64,000 bases of DNA from the NCBI GenBank assembly GCA_027627225.1, contig CM051028.1, forward strand, positions 24,858,364 to 24,922,363. Direction: 5' to 3'. The stretch is from Congeria kusceri. Lineage: Eukaryota > Mollusca > Bivalvia > Myida > Dreissenidae. Below the pieces are notes generated by a model. It was not told the DNA's origin. It made no database searches and worked only from the letters and a program-made list of their open reading frames with translations. Numbering within the stretch: position 1 is the first letter of the stretch; the number at the start of each line of letters is the position of its first letter. The translations under genes and the position numbers were made by a program. Shown in pieces: positions 56,414-64,000 of this stretch.

Positions 56414-58213
56414 CTTGTAGTACTTGTAGTAGTAGTAGTAGTATTAGTAGTAGTAGTAGTAGTACTTGTAGTACTTGTAGTAGTAGTAATGATGATAATT
56501 AACAAAAACGAAACAGAAGAAGAAGAACAACAATTATATTCTTTTCTATTAAATTTTGACTAATGTAATTTATGCTCATACACAAATTGATATTTAATTC
56601 TTTATTTAATGTATTTTCATTTATATCGAATCATCGATTTAAAGATATAATAAAGAACTGTGGATAATCAGTTTGGTGGTGTTTGATATATTTGTAAACA
56701 ATGAATTACCAGCGCACAATCCTGTCGTTTGGTTCCAAGATCCAGTGGCCAAGCATGTTACCATGGAAATCGTTTTGTTCTTCTCGTATGCACTGACTCC
56801 ACCGCAAGAATATTCACAAGAAATACCTACGTTGAAAGAACATTTCTCTGGTGGAATGAAGCCGTTTTCGATTATGTTAGCACATTTGATTTCTGAAAAT
56901 AAAACAGCAATGGCCTCCATTAATTGCATGATAATTATTATGTTTGATACCTAATAATTTTGCTCTTATTTTACGTATTATTGAATACAGTATAAATAAT
57001 ATACATGCTACGTGTATTGTGTCTGTGATTTTAATGAGTTCACAATCAGCCCGTTTCAAGTTATTTGTTTCGCATATTATCTCCATGGGACGTTCTGATA
57101 TTCAGCAAATATAATTGGTTACTATTCTGTTTAAAATGAAAGTTGACATTTGCTTTAGTTTACTTTATCTTTTAATTATCGTTTTCTGCAACGTTTTATT
57201 CTGCGTGTATTTGTCATTATATTTATTGTCAATGAATTATAAGATATATCATTTATGATTGTTTATATAACTGTAAAGAATCCAAACATGTATACTTATT
57301 TTAAGAAATATAATATAACGAAGCATTGAATATAATTAAAAATATTTTAAGAGAAACCATTTATAAATTTCTAAAACAGCGTCAGTTTAGGATATTTATA
57401 TATTACATGTTCAAAGTAGTTTTATTAACTCGTGGAATGAACAGTTAAATACATCCAGTCACATTGATGCAAGGACGATTTATCCCATCATCACACCTGC
57501 ATTGACGAAATAACACCCGTGGGATAAATTTAGCTGTATTCCACTTTCAAGTTGTTGAATACAGCAAACACGCGCATTATAATGACCTCATGTTGTTTAT
57601 TTTTGTGACGTCATTTTAAGTGTTTAGTGGTAGGCAGTGATTTTCTATCGTTTATTCTCAAAATAAAGACAGAACATGATGGGATAAATAGATTACCAGG
57701 TAAGTGTCGAATGCAGATACGTTTATTTACTCGGCAGGAAAACCTAAATCACTCGCCAAGGCTCGTGGTTTAGAATTTCTAAGCCTCGCTAAATAAACGT
57801 ATCCTTATTCAACACTAACCTAGTAACTATTCTCTATATCTTAAGCATGTGCGTTTTTTTTTGTAGTTTTTGAAACTAATGTAAATTTTATTTACTTCCC
57901 TAATTTTGGCGAATAGAACAAACAAACTGACTCGAAAGTGTCTCAAAAAGCCAAAGGCTAAGGCTTATTTAGAAACAATCGAGCTAAAATAAATCGAGTA
58001 TAGGTAAAGTAAACAAATTAAACAAAATGCGTAGAGTTAGTAATCTTATATATATATATATATATCCCTCCCTCCCTCCCTCCCTCCCTCCCTCCCTCCC
58101 TCCCTCCCTCCCTCCCTCCCTCCCTCCCTCCCTCCATCCCTCCCTCCCTCCCTCCCTCCCTCCCTCCCTCCCTCCCTCCCTCCCTCCCTCCCTCCCTCCC
58201 TCCCTCCCTCCCT

Positions 58214-58278
<65 letters not shown>

Positions 58279-61200
58279 GATATATATATTATTATGTTCT
58301 CCTTCATATTTACATAAATAGTTTACAAATACGATTCCCGTTGTTTTATTTTTACTATAACTTTGTATAAATGGGTTGTAGTAGAAAAAGTGGTAGTATT
58401 AGCATTTTTTAATAAAATTACCTTTGAATAAATAATCTTTTACATTGTTGTCGGTTCTGAATAGCATTTATTTATGCACCTACAACCTACCTTGGCAAGC
58501 ATTTTGAGGATACCATATAGTGTTTGTACCACATGTGACCTTCTCCGTTGTCTTTTTGTATCCAGCTTTGCACGTGTAGTCACACGGTGACCCAACGGTC
58601 TTCACGCATCCCGCAGTTACATCGCCATTGGCAATACTGCTGTAATCGATCGAACATGTTGGTGTCCCAGTTTCTGTAAACAACACACATTAAATAAGTC
58701 CAGTGATACAATTTGCAAACATAAATTATTATATATTTGAATATAAGATATATTAAGCACGTCTACTTAAGACATTTTATATGCAACACCTATCATGATT
58801 GTGGCCTCAGTATTTAATTGAAACATTACACTGTAATAGACTAATAGTTCACTTTAGCAAATGGTCATTAGTTTCAAATATATGTGATTACAACATCCAT
58901 GTGTTTACAATGCTTTGTTTTGCACCTTTTTTTCTAGTCAATATAGTCAATATGGCTCTTGGTTTCCAACGTATCATCGATTTTAACAGTGTGTTCCTTT
59001 GATCATTTTGTCAAAATATAATTAGGTATGTGTTTTCAATTTATCCTACTCGATTAATATAATGACTTTTATGATGAATGTGCATTTATTTGAACACTTA
59101 GGTACAATAACTAGACCACTAGACCACGTACGTTGGCACAATGTACTGATACATCAGCAATGTAAAATGATATGGTAAGTAATGCATTTTGCCTTCGATT
59201 TAATGCCAAGCATATGCACCAATTACGTAAGATCAGGGGCAGGGGACACATAATTATAAGCCCAGGTATTATAATCAGGTGGTACACGTGTACCCCTAGG
59301 GCCAATTTCTCGAATTCTCTAAAGAAAAACGGGCTTACGTCGCATATGCCATCAGTCAAAGACAATTATTTTCAAGTTGATGTTACAACAAAAAGTTATT
59401 ATTTATTGTTTTTATCTGGCATACAAGTTTAATTCAAAGTATATTATGCATTTACACTATTATTAACGCACGTTTTATATCAATATGACAATAGTAAGCT
59501 GGTAAAGCTTATCCTGTTATAACATACCAACGAAAAACACTTACTTATACAGAGTGTTTCCGTCTGTTTATCCCAACCATCGTTCAAGCACTGCACTGTC
59601 GACACCGATGCGTTCTTAAAGATGAATCCCTCCGGACATTGGTATGCACACACATCGTTCAGACGCCTGTTGCAGGTAGGGCTGATGATAACCTCGGTGG
59701 AGTCCCTCTGAACTATCACCGACCTGCATTTATATACTGAAGAGTAAAAGGAAAAACACATTATTGTGGTTATGATGGCATACTTCTGCATATGATACCG
59801 TGTTAATTTTCAGTAAATTTTAATAAACGTTCATGTACTCATTCGATTAACATTTTTGACCGTCTAACTTAAATTTGTATCTGGTTATCAAGAACAAAAA
59901 TCAAATTAGTGCATACTACTGTGTAAGATAATCGTATTTGTTTTTGTTGCAAAATTTTGTATCGCCGAAACATCGTTAGTTTTATTGAACAGAAACCTAG
60001 CTTGTGAACACATACCTAGTTTGTGTTCAATATAGATCTAATTATTATTATAATTAAATGTAAAAATAAGTAGATATAATTTTAATACATAATTTACACA
60101 AACATATATTGTAATGGTTCACGTTTGTATTACCATTGGTACAGGATCGACCATCCTCTATGAGGTATTCGCCGGTGTTGCATTTGCACGTCCTATCTGT
60201 ACTGCCCTTTGGCAAGCACAATGTGCTACAGTCACCCCGGCCGTTATTAGCCTGACATGCCTTGTTTACTAGAAATAACATAACATTAGAGAACATGCGT
60301 GCTTCTAACTGAAATACATTTTGTAATATGTTTACAATTGTCATTTATCTACTACGATAATGCTACGCTAGGTTTCTTTAAACAAGTTCATGCCGGAGAT
60401 CAAACAGTAGTAATGCACCTATTAATATTTTCCCCCAGGGGGGTAGCGGCGGGCATATACGTGACTTTAGACTGAAAGCGATTTCCGACAGACGGGAAAT
60501 CGACTCGCCGAATAATTCCGGGTCCCGGGAAATATACTTTGGTCAGATTATAGATCCCGGTAATATGGGCACCCTTTGATCCACCAAGCATCTCCCACTC
60601 AAGGGATTTAAAAAAATTGCTTGGCTCCAGGGTAGGGAATAATTAGACTCCCAAAAATTAAAATTAGTCAAACTTCCCTGGGTCAGACGGCCTCCCCCTC
60701 CCCCCGCCCCGTTATAGGTGCAACACAAAATTATACTATGCATTCATTGGCTAAATGAAAGGTCGTCAGAACGTGACCTTTTACTAGCTGTCTTCAGTTC
60801 CTAATGCGTAGCGTATTTAAGGATATGATTTTATTCTGATTTATCATTAGTATAACTGATGATAATTACATTCGCTTTAAACTCGAGAATAAAACAATAA
60901 CCGCTTGACTGTTTTAGCTAATTCATTTGCCTGTTCTTGGTAAAGGTCTACACATTTTGCTAACTGCTTACCAAACCACATTAAAAAGGTGATACGATCA
61001 TTAGTGTAACTTTTTTCACAAAACATGATAAGATACCTGGTTGTTTGTTAACCGAGTTTCTTTTGTAAATCCAGAGATCGGCTAGTCGACCAAGGCCTGT
61101 TCCGTATGACTTGGATTTTCCGTCTGTCATATTGTAGGCCACAACAGCGCTGCAGGCAACCATATGATTTATTACATAGAGAATATGCGTTAGTTTCCGT

Positions 61201-63837
61201 CGAATATCGATTTTAATTCACGAGTGATCATAGAAATTTATACTTTCAAGAGTGGCGCAGCCACGAGTTAAGTATATTTTGAATGCTCACGAGTGAATAA
61301 AAAATCAATATTCTACCAAACTCAACACATTTTATTTTTATTTTATGCTTAAAAATGTGTTATTTTGGCATTTTCCGACATCTCGGTGAAGAAGTACCGT
61401 AGTTCCATTATCAAAGTGGTAATTTTAAACAGTGAATTACCAATGTTATTTTAACTGTTTTAAAACAGTGAATTACCAATTTATTTTCAATGATATTTCC
61501 CTATTAACCACCGGAAAGCATAACATTAAAACAAATGTTTTTACCACAAATCGAATCAAAAATATATATGCGTTAATGGACAGGATCATATACGTGTACT
61601 TATGTGACTTGTTTATGTCACACGCGTAACGTGTAAACACTACAATTCGCGAAAACGAATGCATTATGCAATATAATTATGATGTAAAATACGACGTACC
61701 ATAATTATTATACTAGTGTTTGGTTTATCGATATATGCACAAAACAGTGTGTCGGTTTATAGGTAAACAACATTGTAACACCGTTCAAAGGATGGAATGG
61801 ATGGGCAAATTAAATCAATTTCGCACTAAATAAAATACCGACCACTTTTGCACATATAGTAATAATAATGAATGAAGAAGTTAGACTTATATCAAGTTAT
61901 TGTTACACTGTTCGATTCATTTTTTGAAATCGTTTCACTATACACGTACATATATCTGGTCTAACTACGACATGTTGTATTGAGGCACTTACTCTTTTGA
62001 ATAGTCTGTGTAGTAAATTAGGTCGCCGTCGACCGCAAGGTCGCGCATGACGACAATGGCAGATTGCGTCTCATTAATGATCGTACTGCAGTTAGTTCCA
62101 TTTAAATTGCAGCGCTGTATTGTATTGAGATAGAATTCATTCCAGTATATCCAATTGTCTGAAATATATAAATATGTCGGATCGTGTCATAATAACATTC
62201 CTCACTATCAATTGTGGCTCTAAGAAATAATTAATAAGTCAACATTTTTCCTTTTTGCAAAAATAACTGTCATATTTTGAAATATTTTCCACAGAAAATG
62301 CGAATATATACAATATATAGTTTCAAATAAATTTCATAATCTTACTAGCCATTGCCTATTTTGGCTACTTATTACGCATCCATAGAATATGCTTCACATC
62401 AAATTGTTTTAAACCACCCTTCCACCCCAATGATTTATATTGACCATACTAAGGCGGTGTTTGCGGTTTTCAACATGTGCCTATAAAGTTGTGTCGGGTA
62501 TTGAATCAAAGAACTCTTTAGTCGTTAATTTCTACAACTGATACAACGGGCATGCCATTATCTTTTTTATTACGATCGTCGATAACGTTACAAGATTTGT
62601 ATCGAGTGGTTCGTTCTATTTTATATTCGTACAGTGTCATCAAACAAGCAACCAATGCCAATATGCATATATCGGAACATAAATATTAGCAACATAAGTT
62701 CAGATATTCGTTACACATCACTTCAAAATAATCTTTTCATACTCTGGAAACAAAATAGTGCATTTTCCAACCTCGCCGTTAAATGATCTAGACATCACCT
62801 GATATATTACAAACGATCAAGCAAGTGCGAGTTAAATTTACACGGTGGTATCTATTTCATTCTCACTATACCCAATAGTAACATTTTGATTTCTATATAT
62901 TATACTACGAGCACCAGCAAATGATATAACTAAGATATATTAGCACAATCTTACTGCTGTAATCTATGGCAACCCCATCTGGTGCGTCCAGATTCTTTAA
63001 TAACTTCCTTACATCTGAACCATCCATGTTAGCCTCTGCTATGTAGGAATCTCGATTCGTACTCACCGAGTAATACATTTTTCTGAGTGATATATGCAAA
63101 GGTATTAATAATAACTATATTTATCATGTATACAAATAGTAATTCATTTTATATGTAGTAAACACACAAACACTACATTATAACTGTGCAAATTGGTGCA
63201 CATAATATTTATTCTTGTTTTTGTTTTCTAATTGCAGCAATATGATTTAATGGCACAGTTTTTTTCGAGTGTATAGCATTACATCCAAATATGAACAGTA
63301 ACTAAAACCTCATATGTACGTAAGTATAATATGCTACATTAATGCTGTTATTTGCTTTTCATTACGAATGGAGATCTTAAAAATATTGATGAATTGCCCA
63401 AGACAATTCATGGTCTATATTTTTTTATTGCTAACATTGCCGTCCGTTCCATTCATAAGGAAAGTTCAAATTTACAGATGAAATAGGCAATTTGGAAAAA
63501 AGAGTTATAGTATATCCTATACAGATTGTATATGACAGACACTTTGCCTTTGGATATAGACGCCATTTGTTTTTCAAAAACAATAAAGTAAGAGTAGTTA
63601 TCTTTTTCTGACGCTTTTTAGAAAATTAAACATCATGCAGTTTGCCTTACCCTATACCCGGATGGACCGCAATTGATCCAATGCTGTCCAACAGAAAATC
63701 ATCAACAAGGACTATGCTTTCGCCAGATGGAGTAAGTATACCCACATGCTGCTCCAAGCGGAAGGACTTGTCCAATGATGTGTAATAAATATTACCCGTC
63801 GTTTCATCTTTCGAAAACCGCCTAGCAATGCTTGTAC
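51526..63837 (-). CDS. Gene B: paralogous LRP-like receptor with sushi modules, transmembrane helix and NPxY tail (5' part outside window)
   Basis: Eleven exons in the window chain without a phase conflict (1742 coding bases, about 580 residues plus stop). Order: four propeller exons, one EGF, three sushi modules, a transmembrane exon and two tail exons. The first six exons are near-identical to exons 17-22 of gene A. The tail carries IENPGY and FVNPLY. The second fits FxNPxY, the LDL-receptor family signal read by PTB adaptors and clathrin machinery, so the protein is probably an endocytic or signalling receptor at the cell surface. The signal peptide and first propellers must lie right of 64000. 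It stands upstream of gene A in the same orientation, a tandem pair. Ligand unknown; the sushi modules next to the membrane set it apart from LRP4/5/6, which have class A repeats there. Confidence 0.86.
52023..52169 (-). CDS. Gene B cytoplasmic tail exon with NPGY
   Basis: 147 bp, phase 2 to 2. Begins RRKSTEVPYSNASFHTQ and contains DDIAIENPGYMTIPG, an NPxY internalisation or PTB-binding motif. Acceptor AATTTAAATTTCAG, donor GTGAGT. Confidence 0.84.
52480..52622. mobile_element. Palindromic MITE in gene B intron
   Basis: Arms TGACAC(T/G)AGTTGTC...ATATCATATTTGATTAAAA repeated inverted around TTAGTAAGC...GCTTACTAA. Confidence 0.75.
52680..52802. mobile_element. Palindromic MITE in gene B intron
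   Basis: Arms AAATAATTGCTCAGTTTTAA and GCTTTCGACCCTGA with near-perfect inverted partners at 52765-52802. Confidence 0.75.
53085..53290. repeat. Degenerate tandem repeat, about 55-60 bp period
   Basis: Four spaced copies of a CCGAGCTAGATCTAGTTAA-like phrase at about 53090, 53151, 53203 and 53262. Confidence 0.5.
53472..53610 (-). CDS. Gene B transmembrane exon
   Basis: 139 bp. A Gly/Ser/Ala-rich linker (GSQVAAAGGSSGAK) is followed by a single helix of about 23 residues (core IALVVCIAGAVALFIF) and the stop-transfer end IKR. Acceptor TTCATTCCACAG, donor GTACGT, phase 1 to 2. This defines a type I membrane protein. Confidence 0.86.
53968..54044 (-). repeat. tRNA-like sequence, probable SINE head
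   Basis: On the minus strand, A box TGGCCGATCGG and B box GTTCGAGTCCC with a long spacing typical of a leucine or serine tRNA-like fold. It sits about 120 bases from TTAAAGGGACTTGTTGACAG (53840), an end resembling the 19735 element. The stems are too imperfect for a working tRNA. Confidence 0.5.
54840..55500. repeat. CCCGACAGCGT minisatellite-like region in gene B intron
   Basis: Two blocks (54895-55015 and 55200-55480) of degenerate TCCCGACAGCG repeats, with inverted CGCTGTCGGGA phrases at 55030 and 55455. Frames through it are by-products. Confidence 0.7.
55501..56190. other. Gene B intron, nothing recognised
   Basis: AT-rich intron DNA without a supported feature. Confidence 0.4.
56191..56490. 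repeat. AATA/ATA/GTA microsatellite
   Basis: (AATA)n, then (ATA)n, then about 200 bases of (GTA)n with ATT and CTT variants. Confidence 0.95.
56710..56892 (-). CDS. Gene B sushi module 3
   Basis: 183 bp, phase 1 to 1, six cysteines: IKCANIIENGF, KCSFNVGISCEYSC, VTCLATGSWNQTTGLC. Acceptor TTTTATTTTCAG, donor GTAATT. Confidence 0.85.
57478..57572. repeat. Repeat shared, inverted, with 14985-15078
   Basis: TTATCCCATCATCACACCTG, GACGAAATAACACCC and GCTGTATTCCAC...GTTGAATACAGCAAACACGCG correspond to the complement of the piece beside gene A exon 12. Confidence 0.7.
57692..57830. mobile_element. Palindromic MITE with TTACCAGGTAAGTGT arms
   Basis: Left TTACCAGGTAAGTGTCGAAT then GATACGTTTATTTA; the right end carries the inverted equivalents up to CACTAACCTAGTAA. 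Confidence 0.75.
58046..58290. repeat. (TA)n, (CCCT)n, (CT)n, (TA)n compound microsatellite
   Basis: About 150 bases of CCCT with one CCAT interruption, about 40 of CT, with TA runs on both sides. Length may differ between individuals or be misassembled. Confidence 0.95.
58491..58673 (-). CDS. Gene B sushi module 2
   Basis: 183 bp, phase 1 to 1, six cysteines: TAGCVKTVGSPCDYTCKAGY, VTCGTNTIWYP, NAC. Acceptor TGTTGTTTACAG, donor GTAGGT. No close counterpart in the visible part of gene A. Confidence 0.85.
59027..59148. pseudogene. Remnant of the sushi tandem unit in gene B, with exon stub and donor
   Basis: 59027-59131 resembles the 3' flank of exons 24 and 26 (about 1058-1157). The donor and about 16 exon bases (59132-59148) survive before the sequence jumps to the point equivalent to 2080. 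The rest of the unit's two sushi exons is missing, so this is a relic and not a usable exon. Confidence 0.7.
59545..59736 (-). CDS. Gene B sushi module 1 (copy of exon 22)
   Basis: 192 bp, six-cysteine sushi; reads STEVIISPTC and FKNASVST where gene A has STVVIISPTC and FKNATVST. Phase 1 to 1. This is the last exon shared with gene A before the copies diverge. Confidence 0.86.
60134..60268 (-). CDS. Gene B EGF exon (copy of exon 21)
   Basis: 135 bp, six cysteines, EYLIEDGRSC where gene A has EYLMEDGRSC. Phase 1 to 1. Confidence 0.87.
61037..61149 (-). CDS. Gene B propeller exon (copy of exon 20)
   Basis: 113 bp, closing blade AVVAYNMTDGKSKSYGTG and LWIYKR. Phase 2 to 1. Confidence 0.83.
61993..62158 (-). 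CDS. Gene B propeller exon (copy of exon 19)
   Basis: 166 bp, WIYWNEFYLNTIQRC and LIYYTDYSKE; no difference from gene A noticed. Phase 1 to 2. Confidence 0.87.
62955..63082 (-). CDS. Gene B propeller exon (copy of exon 18)
   Basis: 128 bp, KMYYSVSTNRDSYIAEANMD and LDAPDGVAIDYS. Differs from gene A by P to R and N to S. Phase 2 to 1. Confidence 0.86.
63651..63837 (-). CDS. Gene B propeller exon (copy of gene A exon 17)
   Basis: 187 bp with GNIYYTSLDKSFRL; same splice sites and phases (1 to 2) as 6657-6843. The exons before it lie beyond the right edge. Confidence 0.83.
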
Positions 63838-64000
63838 CTGAGAATAAACTGGCATTGTTTGAAAAGAACTAAACAGAGTTTCAGTGAGAAGACATTCGGC
63901 ATTAGTTTAAATATATGTATTTTAGCTCAACTGCATAGAAAGTCTAAGGCTTATTGAGACAATCTCGAGTCCGTTTCCTGGGTAAAGTCAGTACTTGTTG

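Larger units (their letters stand above)
59147..64000. repeat. Segmental duplication, copy in gene B (continues past the window)
   Basis: Direct copy of 2078-7006. Left border at TGATACATCAGCAATG; the right border lies beyond 64000. It carries six gene B exons, and the introns hold no other gene. Confidence 0.95.

Noticed and set aside
58018..58317. Frames reading PPSL or GREG repeats
   Set aside because: They translate the CCCT and CT microsatellite.

Overview
The window looks like nuclear DNA of an invertebrate animal, most likely a bivalve mollusc. It is AT-rich, its genes are split into short exons by introns with canonical GT/AG ends, and introns and intergenic DNA are full of short inverted-repeat elements, tRNA-derived SINEs and microsatellites. 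The bivalve assignment is an inference from the style of the repeats and the gene family. No bacterial or organellar genes, CRISPR arrays or intact RNA genes were seen.

Two paralogous genes, both on the minus strand and in tandem, supply all the confident coding sequence. Gene A starts at 24103 with a signal peptide and runs left out of the window. I could chain 26 exons with every splice phase agreeing (3931 coding bases, about 1310 residues). They encode three LDL-receptor class B (YWTD) beta-propellers, each followed by a six-cysteine EGF module, then at least five sushi (CCP) modules of the six-cysteine type. Gene B enters from the right edge and ends at 51526. Its 11 exons in the window (about 580 residues) cover the last two-thirds of a third propeller, an EGF module, three sushi modules, one transmembrane helix and a cytoplasmic tail with two NPxY-type internalisation motifs (NPGY and FVNPLY). 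Together they describe an LRP-like endocytic or signalling receptor in which sushi modules stand between the propellers and the membrane. No LDL-receptor class A repeats are visible.

Layout: 1-2068, two tandem copies of a 1.03 kb unit, each carrying a pair of gene A sushi exons. 2078-7006, a block repeated almost base for base, introns included, at 59147-64000 in gene B. 7016-24103, the rest of gene A, with a 5 kb intron (10088-15085) packed with inverted-repeat elements. 24104-51525, about 27 kb of intergenic DNA without a convincing gene. It holds a pair of 0.47 kb inverted arms, a SINE with clear target duplications, three copies of a composite terminal-inverted-repeat element loaded with simple repeats, and several smaller elements. 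51526-64000, gene B, with minisatellite, GTA/ATA and CCCT/CT arrays in its introns.

The most interesting points are the receptor architecture, the recent duplication in which one copy has a sushi array and the other only a stub of a sushi exon, an 80 bp element present in one copy and precisely absent from the other, a tRNA-like sequence carried inside an element with terminal inverted repeats, and the composite simple-repeat element.
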